A DNA stretch of 64,000 bases from Prochlorococcus sp. AG-355-G23 (GTDB lineage: Bacteria > Cyanobacteriota > Cyanobacteriia > PCC-6307 > Cyanobiaceae): positions 62,001 to 126,000 of the forward strand of contig QCDK01000002.1 of the NCBI GenBank assembly GCA_003278765.1. The letters are read 5' to 3'. The notes beneath the pieces were generated by a model. It searched no databases, was not told the origin of the DNA, and saw only the letters and a list, made by a program, of their open reading frames with translations. The position numbers and the translations under genes are program-made. Position 1 is the first letter of the stretch. Every line of letters starts with the position of its first letter. Below, piece by piece: positions 54,212 to 64,000 of the stretch.

Positions 54212-56025
54212 TACATTCTTTCTAAAGTTTCAATTCCTAAAAGCTCTAAGCTTAATTTTAGTGTTTTTGCAGTTAGGTCACATAAATTAAGCCTAGAGAT
54301 TTTTATATTTTTTTCTTCTTTGAGGATTGGAACTTGATCATAGAATCTATTAAAAGTCTGACATAGCTCGAACAGATAATTGCATAATCTATTTGGCATT
54401 AAGTCTTTTTCAATAGAAATTATGACTTCATCGAACCTAAGTAATTTTCTGATAAGTTTCCACTCAGATTTATGTTCATAATTTACGTACTGAAAATCTT
54501 TAGATTCATAAACAAAATCATTTTTTCTTTTAATTCCTAAAATTCTTACAAGTGTATATAACAAATAAGGCGCAGTATTACCATTAAGGGAAAGCATTTT
54601 ATCAAAACTAAATTGATAATTAGTAATCCTATTTTGACTTAAATCTGCATACTTAACAGCTCCTAATCCAATAATTCTTGAAGTATTTGATATAAATTCT
54701 TCGGTCTCATAGCGATCTTCATCTTCTAATCTTTTCAATAAATCTTCTTTTGCTCTTCTAACTGCTTCATTTAATAAATCTTTTAGGCGTATTGTTTCAC
54801 CTTCTCTTGTCTTTAGTTTTTTGCCATCAATTCCTTGAACTAACCCAAAAGGGACATGGTCTACTTGACAATTTTCTGGGATCCATTTTGCTTTTTTTGC
54901 AACTTGAAAAACTCCAGCAAAATGATTTGATTGCCCATGATCAGTTACATAAATAATTCTTGAAGCATCATCGCCATTTGGAGGTTTATTGAATCTGTAT
55001 CTTATAGCAGCAAGATCTGTGGTGGCATAATTAAAACCTCCATCTTTTTTTTGAATAATTAGGGGTAAAGGTTTGCCTTCTTTATTAGTCATTTCATCTA
55101 AAAATACACATTTTGCTCCTTGATCTTCTACTAATATTTTTTCTAAATTCAAATCATCAATAACTGATTTTAAGAAGGGATTATAAAAAGATTCACCTCT
55201 TTCTTCTATTTTTATTTTTAAATTTTTATAGATTTCATCAAATTCTTTCCTTGATTGATCACATAATAATTTCCAAGCTTTAATCGATTTAATATCTCCA
55301 CTTTGTAACTTAACTACTTCCTCTCTAGATCTTTTTTGGAATTCAGATTCGTTATCAAATCTTTTTTTTGATTCTTTATAAAATTCAACTAAATCACTTA
55401 TCTTGATCTTTCCTATTTCTTCTAGATCATTTGAATATAAATCTTTGAGCTGAGTAATAAGCATGCCAAATTGTGTTCCCCAATCACCAACATGATTGAG
55501 TCTTAATACTTCATAACCTCTTAACTCGAAAATTCTAGATATTGAGTCACCTATTATTGTTGATCTTAAATGCCCTACATGCATTTCTTTAGCAATATTA
55601 GGGCTAGAAAAATCTACAATAACTTTATTGGACAAACCACTATCTAAATCTTTTCTAATTAGAGGTATGCCAGCCCTATTGCATTGAATATTTGACTTAA
55701 TTTCATTTATTAGAACCTCATCTTTTAATTTTATATTTATAAATCCAGGTCCAGCTATTTCTAGACTCTTACATAATTTTGCTATGCTTTTATTTTTATT
55801 TAAAAGTTTAATAAAATCATTAGAAATATCTCTTGGGTTCTTTTTATATATTTTAGATAAACTTAAACAAACATTACATTGATAATCACCAAATTCCTCT
55901 TTTGATGATTTTGTAATTAAATTCTTGCTAAGAATTGAAAATTCTCCTTTTTTATTATTTTTTTCAAGACTATCTAAAAGAGATCGTTCAAATTGTTTTG
56001 TTAATTCTTTAAAAATGATTAGCAT
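54211..56025 (-). CDS. argS: arginyl-tRNA synthetase
   Basis: [27 protein letters not shown]-type [21 protein letters not shown]. Confidence 0.96.
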   Translation of the reverse strand: MLIIFKELTKQFERSLLDSLEKNNKKGEFSILSKNLITKSSKEEFGDYQCNVCLSLSKIYKKNPRDISNDFIKLLNKNKSIAKLCKSLEIAGPGFINIKLKDEVLINEIKSNIQCNRAGIPLIRKDLDSGLSNKVIVDFSSPNIAKEMHVGHLRSTIIGDSISRIFELRGYEVLRLNHVGDWGTQFGMLITQLKDLYSNDLEEIGKIKISDLVEFYKESKKRFDNESEFQKRSREEVVKLQSGDIKSIKAWKLLCDQSRKEFDEIYKNLKIKIEERGESFYNPFLKSVIDDLNLEKILVEDQGAKCVFLDEMTNKEGKPLPLIIQKKDGGFNYATTDLAAIRYRFNKPPNGDDASRIIYVTDHGQSNHFAGVFQVAKKAKWIPENCQVDHVPFGLVQGIDGKKLKTREGETIRLKDLLNEAVRRAKEDLLKRLEDEDRYETEEFISNTSRIIGLGAVKYADLSQNRITNYQFSFDKMLSLNGNTAPYLLYTLVRILGIKRKNDFVYESKDFQYVNYEHKSEWKLIRKLLRFDEVIISIEKDLMPNRLCNYLFELCQTFNRFYDQVPILKEEKNIKISRLNLCDLTAKTLKLSLELLGIETLERM

Positions 56026-56052
56026 TAATTATTCAATTATTTATCTATATGA

Positions 56053-56919
56053 TTAATTAATATAACGCATACTCAAATCAATCCAATTACTTTTGGTGAT
56101 TGAAGAACTTGTTGAAATCAAATCAATACCTTTTATTAGATATTTACTAATTTCTTGGGGGTTTATTCCAGAAACTTCTATTATCAAATTTTTATTGACT
56201 TCTTTTTGTAGACTATTAATTGATAACTCTCTTAAGTCTTGAACGTTTTTTTTGATTATTTCAGGACTAAGTTCATCTAATAAGACACTATCCGCTCCTG
56301 CTAATACTGCTTCTTTTGCCTGGTCGATATTCTCAGCTTCAATTATGATATGAGTTGTAAAAGGCGAATTTAGGCGAATATTTTGTACTGCATTCTTAAG
56401 ATTATCTGTCCATGCAATATGATTTTCTTTGATCATAGCAGCATCGTATAATCCCATTCTATGATTCACCCCACCTCCGCATTTGAATGCATATTTTTCA
56501 AATATTCTTAAGCCAGGAGTCGTTTTTCTAGTATCTGCTAATTTTATATTTGTGCCTTCTAATTTATCTGTAAGATTCTTTGTATATGTTGATATTCCAG
56601 ATAAATGCATTGCTATATTTAAGCTGATCCTTTCACTAGCGAGTAAACTTTTTGAAGGCCCATATATTTCTAAGAGTTTTTGATCTTTAACAAATTTATC
56701 TCCATCAGAGATATTAAATTTTGGACTGATTTTTAAATCAATCTTTCTAAAAATTTCTTTTATAATTTCAACCCCGCAGAATATACCCTCTTCTTTTGCA
56801 ATCCAATATGCATTACCATTCTCTTCTGTAATAGAGGAACTTGTAAGATCTCCCCTACCTATATCTTCATCGATCCAATTATCAATGATTTTACTTATTA
56901 TTGGAGTATTTAAATCCAC
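56053..56919 (-). CDS. nadC: nicotinate-nucleotide pyrophosphorylase
   Basis: DEDIGRGDLTS; DTRKTTPGLRIFEKYAFKCGGGVNHRMGL. Confidence 0.95.
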   Translation of the reverse strand: MDLNTPIISKIIDNWIDEDIGRGDLTSSSITEENGNAYWIAKEEGIFCGVEIIKEIFRKIDLKISPKFNISDGDKFVKDQKLLEIYGPSKSLLASERISLNIAMHLSGISTYTKNLTDKLEGTNIKLADTRKTTPGLRIFEKYAFKCGGGVNHRMGLYDAAMIKENHIAWTDNLKNAVQNIRLNSPFTTHIIIEAENIDQAKEAVLAGADSVLLDELSPEIIKKNVQDLRELSINSLQKEVNKNLIIEVSGINPQEISKYLIKGIDLISTSSSITKSNWIDLSMRYIN

Positions 56920-57001
56920 TAAACTAAGAAATAATTAATTAATAAAAATTAAACTGAAGTTAGAGAATCAACTATATATCACTATGCAATTTAACTCAAA
57001 T

Positions 57002-58384
57002 TTATTTACCAATACAAAACTTAGAAAAAATATTATCTAGAAGTTCCTCTGTTAATTCTTGACCAGTTATTTTAGATAAATTTTGAATTCCATCTCTCAG
57101 TTCAATTGATAACAAATCAAATGGCAATTTATTTTCAATTATTTCATCAGTATCATTTAAATTAGATAAGCAAGCAGACAAATTTGTTAGATGTCTTTCG
57201 TTTAAAAATATATTGATATTTTCTACTTGTTTTAATCCGCATTTTTTTGTAATTGTGTCTATTAATAATCTTTCACCAACATTATTCTTAATACTCATAA
57301 GAATTGTGTTTTTTAACTCATTTGAATTAATATTTTTGCAATCAATTAAATCTTTTTTATTGCCCAAAATAGTAATTAATTTTTCTTTGGGAATTTCTTG
57401 TATTATTTTTTTGTCTTCTTCATTAAATCCTTCTTCAAGACTATAAATATAGATTATAAAATCTGACTCTTTTATTTTCCCAAAACTTTTTTTTATTCCA
57501 ATACTTTCAATTTGTTCATGAGTTTGTCTTATGCCAGCAGTATCAATTATTTTCATTGGAATATCATTAATATTTAAATTAACTTCAATAACATCTCTAG
57601 TTGTTCCAGGAATATTAGTTACGATTGCTTTGTCTTTTTTTGCAAGCAAATTTAATAAAGAGCTTTTACCAACATTTGTTTTACCTATAAGCGCAATGGA
57701 TATTCCATTGTGAATATATGAATTTCTTTTTGCATTTTCTATAAGTAATTCTATTTTTTCTTTGACTTTTTTAATGTTTTTTAGATATTTGGTGTAATCA
57801 AAATCTGTGAAGTCTTCTTCAAAATCAACTCTCGCTTCTATTTCGCAAAGTTGATTTATAAGGTCATTTTTAATATCATCAATTTTTTTCTTTATTTCTC
57901 CTTGAACCCCGCTAAAGGCTAACTCTGCTGATCTGGTATTGCTTGCATTAATTAATTGATTAATCGACTCGGCTTGAGTAAGGTCTATTTTTCCATTAAG
58001 AAAAGCTCTTTGACTAAATTCTCCTGGGTTTGCAAGTCTAACTCTAGAATTACTAGATATTAATATCTTTAAAACTTTATTTACTATGATAATTCCGCCA
58101 TGGCAATGAAGTTCAACTACATCCTCTCCTGTGAAGCTATTTGGTGATTTCATCACTAAAATTAAAACCTCATCTATAAATTTATTTTGTTTATTTTCCT
58201 GAATAAAACCACGAAAAACCCTATGTGATTCCCATGCATATTTAGATTTGGTTTGAACAATCTTTTTGCAAGAATTTATTGCGTCTTTCCCTGATACTCT
58301 AATTATTGCAACTCCTCCCTTCCCAATACTTATAGCTGAAGCAATTGCCGCTATCGTATCTTCTGTAGTAACTATCGAATCCAT
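57002..58384 (-). CDS. mnmE: tRNA modification GTPase MnmE
   Basis: [21 protein letters not shown]-terminal CIGK. Confidence 0.96.
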   Translation of the reverse strand: MDSIVTTEDTIAAIASAISIGKGGVAIIRVSGKDAINSCKKIVQTKSKYAWESHRVFRGFIQENKQNKFIDEVLILVMKSPNSFTGEDVVELHCHGGIIIVNKVLKILISSNSRVRLANPGEFSQRAFLNGKIDLTQAESINQLINASNTRSAELAFSGVQGEIKKKIDDIKNDLINQLCEIEARVDFEEDFTDFDYTKYLKNIKKVKEKIELLIENAKRNSYIHNGISIALIGKTNVGKSSLLNLLAKKDKAIVTNIPGTTRDVIEVNLNINDIPMKIIDTAGIRQTHEQIESIGIKKSFGKIKESDFIIYIYSLEEGFNEEDKKIIQEIPKEKLITILGNKKDLIDCKNINSNELKNTILMSIKNNVGERLLIDTITKKCGLKQVENINIFLNERHLTNLSACLSNLNDTDEIIENKLPFDLLSIELRDGIQNLSKITGQELTEELLDNIFSKFCIGK

Positions 58385-58450
58385 CTCTCGCTTTGTTATG
58401 GATAATTAAGTAAGATTATCAAGAATTTAATTTTGAAATTTTCTTTCTGA

Positions 58451-58894
58451 ATGAGATTTAAAAGAGATATTAACTATAAGAAAATTCTATCATTATTTAG
58501 GAGTCAGAATGGAAGTCCTTTCTTTAATGCTAAAGGTTTAGCTATAGGGGTATTTAGTGGTTGCTTTCCTTTTTTTGGTTTTCAGACTTTAATGGGAGTA
58601 TTTTTTGCGAAAATAGCTAAGGCAAATATTGTTCTAGCTGCAATTGGTACCTGGATCAGCAACCCTTTTACTTATATTCCACTTTATTATTTTAACTATA
58701 AAGTTGGTTCGATTTTTTTAAATAATCCTTCTAATAAAATTCTTGAAAAAAGTTTAGTTATTGATGACTTATGGAAACAAGGTAGAATGTTTACCCTAAA
58801 ATTACTCTTAGGTTCATCTTGTGTAGGTATTTTATTAGCTTTGATTTGCGGCAGTATTGTTTTCTTTATTTACAAGATAAAAAGTAAAAGATAG
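58451..58894 (+). CDS. DUF2062 membrane protein
   Basis: AKGLAIGVFSGCFPFFGFQTLMGVFFA; GTWISNPFTYIPLYYF. Confidence 0.87.
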   Translation: MRFKRDINYKKILSLFRSQNGSPFFNAKGLAIGVFSGCFPFFGFQTLMGVFFAKIAKANIVLAAIGTWISNPFTYIPLYYFNYKVGSIFLNNPSNKILEKSLVIDDLWKQGRMFTLKLLLGSSCVGILLALICGSIVFFIYKIKSKR

Positions 58895-58912
58895 ATTGAT
58901 CTGATTTTAAAA

Positions 58913-61222
58913 TTAACTTTGTCCAACTCTTGCAATATCTAAAACATCTGCCATTGATTTAATTTGTTCAATTGTTTTGTGAAGTTGATTATAACTTTCA
59001 AGACCTACACAAAGATTTATAATAGCTGGTTTACCATAAGCAGTTTTAACATTGGCATCACTAACGTTTATACCTTTATCAGATAACCGCATAAGAATAT
59101 CTTTAAGAACTCCAACTCGATCAATTACTTCTATTCTTAGCTGAATTGGAAACTTATTATCGCTAGTTTTATTATCTTGATTCCAACCGACAGGTAATCT
59201 TCTCTCTATTGGAATTGGTATTACATTTTCACAATCTTCCCTATGAATAGTTATCCCATGGTTGCCGAGCGACACAGTTCCGATAATATCCTCGCCTGGG
59301 AGTGGGGAACAGCATTTACCTATTCTGTAATCAAGACCTTCTATCCCGGAAATTGGTGATTTAGCTGCTGTATTAGATTGATTAGTGGATAAATTATTGT
59401 TACTTTTAAGAGATTTTGCTATTTCAGAGTCAGAATCATTTTTTACATCTTCTGTCTGTAATTTTATTTCTTCTCTTAGTCTGTTTAATACTTGATGCAA
59501 AGTTAAACCACCAAAACCAAGAGATGCAAGAAGGTCTTCAGTAGTTTTTAAATTGCATCGATTTGCAACTTTTTTCATGGCTTCACTAGAAAGTAATGCT
59601 TCAAAACCGTTTCTACCTACTTCTTTTTCAAGTAAATCTCTACCTCTTTTAATCGTTTCATCACGATGGCTTTTCTTATACCATTGGCGAATTCTATTTT
59701 TAGCAGTTGGCGTAACTACAAAGTTCAGCCAATCCAGGCTTGGAGTAGCATTATTACTTGTCAAAATTTCTATGAAGTCACCATTTTGAAGTGCTGTAGA
59801 TAATGGAGAAAGCTTTTCATTAATTCTTATTCCATTACAGTGATTTCCAACTTCAGAATGGATTCTGTAGGCGAAATCTATCGCGGTAGATCCTTTCCTT
59901 AAACCAACAACATCTCCTTTTGGAGTGATTACAAATACTTCTTCATCAAATAAATCTTCTTTAATTGAAGCTAAATAATCATTATGATCCCTTTCATTAC
60001 CTTCTTGTTGCCATTCTACTAATTGTCTTAGCCAATTAAATCTCTCGGCATTACTTTTAGCAGGAGAACCACCCTCTTTATATTGCCAATGAGCGGCAAT
60101 ACCATATTCAGCAATTTGATGCATCGAAGTAGTTCTAATTTGAACTTCAATAGGTCGATGTCTTCCAATCACAGAAGTGTGTAAGGACTGATATCCATTG
60201 GGTTTTGGTAATCCTATATAGTCTTTAAATCTACCTGGAATTGGTTTGAAAGTATCATGAACAACTGCTAAAGCTCTATAACAACTATCTGAATTGTCCA
60301 CGATAATTCTTAGGGCAGCAACATCATAAATCTCGTGAAAATGCTTTTGTTGTCTTTCCATTTTGCTCCAGATGCCATAAAGATGTTTTGGCCTTCCTGA
60401 TATTTCAAAATTTTTCAAACCTGCTGAAATCAAGTTTTCCTTCATAAGATTCAAAGTTACTTTTAATCTTTTTTCTCTATCACTTCTTTTTACGGCGATT
60501 TGATCTTTAAGATCTTGATATTCTTTAGGCTCTAGGAATTTAAAAGCTAAATCTTCTAATTCCCATTTAAATCTGTTTATTCCTAGTCGATTAGCTAATG
60601 GTGCATAAATCTCTCTTGTTTCTCTAGCTATTCTTAGTTTTTTCTCATCATTTAGCCATTCAATTGTTCTCATGTTATGAAGTCGATCTGCAAGTTTAAC
60701 TAAGACAACTCTGATATCGCTGGCCATAGCCAAAAACATTTTCCTAAGATTTTCAGCTTGTGCTTCAGTCCTGTTGTTAAAGTGAATGCCGCCTAATTTT
60801 GTTACGCCCTCTACAAGTATTTTTACTTCTAATCCAAAATTTGTTTCTATTTCGGATAAATCAATGCCAGTATCTTCAACTACATCATGTAAAAGGCCTG
60901 CAGCAATAACAGATGAACTAGCACCTATTTCTTTAAGGAGATTTGCAACAGCAACCGGGTGGATAATGTATGGCTCGCCGCTCGCACGGAATTGTCCTTC
61001 ATGAGCTTTATAAGCAAGTTTAAAAGCCTTTACTATAAGGTTTTGATTTTCATCATTTTCTTTTTTTGATTTTTCAAAATTATAAATATCTTTAAGAAGC
61101 CAATCGGGAATGTTTATTTGATAATTCAAAGATTCACTTTCATATTTTTTATTTTCAGGCAAAATAGTTTTGGAAACTTCAATTTCGTTTTTTTCTTTTG
61201 AATTTGCAGCTGCCTCGGACAT
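58913..61222 (-). CDS. spoT: bifunctional (p)ppGpp synthetase/hydrolase (RelA/SpoT)
   Basis: HD domain (GEPYIIHPVAVA...LLHDVVEDT), synthetase YDVAALRIIV, TGS and ACT domains. Confidence 0.95.
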   Translation of the reverse strand: MSEAAANSKEKNEIEVSKTILPENKKYESESLNYQINIPDWLLKDIYNFEKSKKENDENQNLIVKAFKLAYKAHEGQFRASGEPYIIHPVAVANLLKEIGASSSVIAAGLLHDVVEDTGIDLSEIETNFGLEVKILVEGVTKLGGIHFNNRTEAQAENLRKMFLAMASDIRVVLVKLADRLHNMRTIEWLNDEKKLRIARETREIYAPLANRLGINRFKWELEDLAFKFLEPKEYQDLKDQIAVKRSDREKRLKVTLNLMKENLISAGLKNFEISGRPKHLYGIWSKMERQQKHFHEIYDVAALRIIVDNSDSCYRALAVVHDTFKPIPGRFKDYIGLPKPNGYQSLHTSVIGRHRPIEVQIRTTSMHQIAEYGIAAHWQYKEGGSPAKSNAERFNWLRQLVEWQQEGNERDHNDYLASIKEDLFDEEVFVITPKGDVVGLRKGSTAIDFAYRIHSEVGNHCNGIRINEKLSPLSTALQNGDFIEILTSNNATPSLDWLNFVVTPTAKNRIRQWYKKSHRDETIKRGRDLLEKEVGRNGFEALLSSEAMKKVANRCNLKTTEDLLASLGFGGLTLHQVLNRLREEIKLQTEDVKNDSDSEIAKSLKSNNNLSTNQSNTAAKSPISGIEGLDYRIGKCCSPLPGEDIIGTVSLGNHGITIHREDCENVIPIPIERRLPVGWNQDNKTSDNKFPIQLRIEVIDRVGVLKDILMRLSDKGINVSDANVKTAYGKPAIINLCVGLESYNQLHKTIEQIKSMADVLDIARVGQS

Positions 61223-61276
61223 TTTATATTGCTTTAGATGTATTTTATTTATGTCTAGAAAAATTTGCTATAAATC

Positions 61277-62875
61277 ATGGAAAAAAATAAAGAAAAAATT
61301 ATTGTAGTTAAAAATCTTACTGTTAAATATGGTCTAAAACAGCAACCTATTATCAAAAATTTTAATTTGGAAATAGATAGTGGAGATCATCTGGCCATAA
61401 TAGGACCTTCTGGATGTGGAAAGACCACTTTTGCAAAAACATTAGTAAATATATTGCCTGCAAAGGCCACTTCTAAAGGGTATCTATCGATTTCTAATGT
61501 AGATCCTAGGAAAATAAACAACAAAGATGCACAATTATTTAGAAGAAAGAATTTTGGATTTATTTATCAAGACTCTATAAAAAAACTTAATCCGCTAATG
61601 AGAGTTGGGGATCATTTATATGAATTATTTAAAACACATGATCAAACTAAATCATCTTTAGCTATTAAAAAATTAGTAAGAGAAGTTTTTCAAAAAGTCG
61701 GAATTGAAGAAAGTAGACTTGATTCTTTCCCACATCAATTTAGCGGCGGAATGAGACAGAGAGTTTCTATAGCAATGGCACTTGCTTTGAAACCTAAATT
61801 ATTAATAGCTGATGAACCTACAACAAGCTTAGATACCAAAACAAGTTTTGAAATTATGCAAGAAATAATTCATCTATGTAATGAATTTGATACAACTTTA
61901 ATTTTAATTAGTCATGATATTAATCTTGCAGCAAAGTGGTGTAAAAAAGTTGCAATAATTGAAAAGGGATCGATTGTTGAAAAAGGGAATATATTAGATA
62001 TTTTTCAATCACCAAAATCAGATATCGGGAAAAAGTTAGTTAATGCTTCAAAAATAGTATTAGAACCAAATACTAAAAATAATGCTCGAGATGAGGTCGT
62101 TCTAGAGGTAAATAACTTAAGACATTGGTATAAATTAAATTCTTCAATTTTCATTAATAAATGGAATAAGGCTTTAAATGAAGTTAGTTTCAAGTTATAT
62201 GAGAATGAGACTCTTGGAATAGTTGGTTCTTCAGGGAGTGGCAAAAGTACATTATGTAGGGCTTTAATTGGACTTCTTAAAGTAAGAGGTGGTGAAATCA
62301 AAATTTATGATAAAAATCATGGATTGAAAAAAAATAAATTTTTTAAAAAGAACAATAAAGTGCAAATTATTTTTCAAGATCCTTTTTCAAGTTTGAACCC
62401 AAAAATGACAATTAAAAGTATTTTGGAAGATATATTTTTTATTCAAAAAATTTCAGATAAAAGAAAAATCGAAAAAGAAATAAGATTAATGTTAAGAAAT
62501 TTAAATCTTCCCTTAAATAATGATTTTTTTAATTCTTACCCTAACCAATTATCTGGTGGTCAATTGCAAAGAATTTCATTGGCCAAGGCGCTATTGTTGA
62601 AGCCAAAAATTTTAATTTGTGATGAGAGTGTAAATATGTTGGATGCTTCAGTAAAAATAGAAATTCTTGAATTACTTAGAGTCTTTCAAGAAAAAATGAA
62701 TTTAACGATTATTTTTATTACTCATGATTTAGGCATTGCTAAAAGATTTTGTAATAGGTTGCTAGTTATGAATGATGGAAAGATAGTTGATGAAGGAGAA
62801 AGTTCTAAAATATTCACTAAAACTCAAAACCCGTATACAAAATCGCTTTTAAATTCCTCTTTAAATCTTATTTAA
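61277..62875 (+). CDS. ABC transporter with two fused ATP-binding domains (oligopeptide type)
   Basis: Two Walker A (GPSGCGKTT, GSSGSGKST) and two signatures (FSGGMRQR, LSGGQLQR). Confidence 0.93.
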   Translation: MEKNKEKIIVVKNLTVKYGLKQQPIIKNFNLEIDSGDHLAIIGPSGCGKTTFAKTLVNILPAKATSKGYLSISNVDPRKINNKDAQLFRRKNFGFIYQDSIKKLNPLMRVGDHLYELFKTHDQTKSSLAIKKLVREVFQKVGIEESRLDSFPHQFSGGMRQRVSIAMALALKPKLLIADEPTTSLDTKTSFEIMQEIIHLCNEFDTTLILISHDINLAAKWCKKVAIIEKGSIVEKGNILDIFQSPKSDIGKKLVNASKIVLEPNTKNNARDEVVLEVNNLRHWYKLNSSIFINKWNKALNEVSFKLYENETLGIVGSSGSGKSTLCRALIGLLKVRGGEIKIYDKNHGLKKNKFFKKNNKVQIIFQDPFSSLNPKMTIKSILEDIFFIQKISDKRKIEKEIRLMLRNLNLPLNNDFFNSYPNQLSGGQLQRISLAKALLLKPKILICDESVNMLDASVKIEILELLRVFQEKMNLTIIFITHDLGIAKRFCNRLLVMNDGKIVDEGESSKIFTKTQNPYTKSLLNSSLNLI

Positions 62876-63827
62876 CTTTAAGAACACTTAGTAATTTTTG
62901 AAAATCTAATGGTAATTCTGATTCAAATATCATTTCTTTACCATTTATTGGATGTATAAGTCCAAGCTTGATGGCGTGTAAAGCTTGGCCATCTAATTTA
63001 CAGGGTAGTTTTTTACATCTTCCATATAATGGATCACCCACAATTGGGTGATTAATGTGAGCGCAATGAACTCTTATTTGATGCGTTCGTCCCGTATCTA
63101 GTTTGAAACTCATTAATGAGTAATTGCCAAATCTTTCTTCTAATTTCCAATAGGTACAGGCATACCTTCCTGAAGTTTCTTCAACTACTTTATATTTCAA
63201 TCTATTTAATTTATCTCTGCCAATGTGTCCCACTATTTGGCCTTCTTCAGAATTAGGTGCTCCATGAATTACTGCAATATATTCGCGTGATGCTATTTTT
63301 TCTTTAATTTGTTTCTGGAGATTTACTAATGCCTCTTGGCTTTTTGCAACCACCATACATCCAGAGGTGTCTTTATCTAATCTGTGAACAATCCCAGGTC
63401 TTAATTTCCCATTAATTCCAGGCAGATCTTTACAGTGAAAAAGTAATCCATTCACTAAAGTTCCAGATTTGTGTCCAGGGGCTGGATGAACTATTAGACC
63501 TGATTGTTTATTGATGACTATGATGTGCTCGTCTTCAAAAAGGATATTTAAATCCATTTTTTCAGGTTTCAAATAAATAAGAGGTTCTGGAGGAGGCATC
63601 CATATTTGAACATTGTCGCCATTTTTTAATGGGGTCTTTGCTTTTGCGGTCTTATAGTTTACAAGTACTAAACCTGAATTTATAAAATGTTGAATTCTTG
63701 CTCTACTTTGTTCTGGCCTTTTACTTACCAACCATCTGTCTAGCCTCATAGGTAGAGGTTGCTCATAAATAATTTCAATAAGCTCACCTTCTCCAATGCC
63801 GAAAGAATTTTGATTATTTAATTCCAT
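62868..63827 (-). CDS. rluD: 23S rRNA pseudouridine synthase, RluD family
   Basis: S4 domain; HRLDKDTSGCMVVAKS; GRTHQIRVH. Confidence 0.95.
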   Translation of the reverse strand: MELNNQNSFGIGEGELIEIIYEQPLPMRLDRWLVSKRPEQSRARIQHFINSGLVLVNYKTAKAKTPLKNGDNVQIWMPPPEPLIYLKPEKMDLNILFEDEHIIVINKQSGLIVHPAPGHKSGTLVNGLLFHCKDLPGINGKLRPGIVHRLDKDTSGCMVVAKSQEALVNLQKQIKEKIASREYIAVIHGAPNSEEGQIVGHIGRDKLNRLKYKVVEETSGRYACTYWKLEERFGNYSLMSFKLDTGRTHQIRVHCAHINHPIVGDPLYGRCKKLPCKLDGQALHAIKLGLIHPINGKEMIFESELPLDFQKLLSVLKVK

Positions 63828-64000
63828 AGTGGGACTTCTAAAGCAATTTTACCCAGCATTTGATTTCTATAATCTTCCAATAACTTATGAGACATTCTCC
63901 TTTTATTACCTGAGGTATGTTTTGAAGCTGCCTCGTTGATCCAAGCAGAAGGACTCTTAAAGCCTTTGGTAATATCAACTCCATATCTGTTAGATATTTG
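63818..64000 (-). CDS. C-terminal part of a YlqF/RbgA-like ribosome biogenesis GTPase (runs off window)
   Basis: Reverse strand reads QISNRYGVDITKGFKSPSAWINEAASKHTSGNKRRMSHKLLEDYRNQMLGKIALEVPLWN-stop. Confidence 0.7.
   Translation of the reverse strand, partial: QISNRYGVDITKGFKSPSAWINEAASKHTSGNKRRMSHKLLEDYRNQMLGKIALEVPLWN

Overview
The window is a gene-dense, AT-rich cyanobacterial chromosome segment. Gene content and order and the protein sequences point to a high-light Prochlorococcus; this is recognition from memory, not a database search. Almost all of it is core genome. Regulators: RpaA, RpaB, a PedR-like LuxR protein, an Rre1/Ycf29-type regulator and an RbcR-type LysR. Phospholipid and fatty-acid genes: plsX-fabH-fabD-plsC. 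Carotenoid genes: crtB, pds and a Z-ISO-like isomerase. NDH-1 genes: ndhM, ndhF, ndhD, ndhE, ndhG, ndhI, ndhA, ndhH. Phylloquinone genes: menI, menE, menC, menA and isochorismate synthase. There is also a set of housekeeping genes. I saw no transposase, integrase, rRNA or CRISPR. The only accessory-like zone is the first ~1.3 kb, next to the 3' end of a probable tRNA-Asn. It holds a degenerate second copy of the tRNA 3' end, two perfect hairpins, a pair of AGAACA iteron-like direct repeats, a small orphan ORF and a candidate short sRNA with its own terminator-like hairpin. I read it as a decayed attachment site or mobile-element scar. Other points of interest: the RF2 programmed frameshift (missed by the ORF track), a repetitive N-terminal extension on PlsX, a Z-ISO homologue close to crtB/pds, and several dyads and hairpins at promoters or convergent gene ends.
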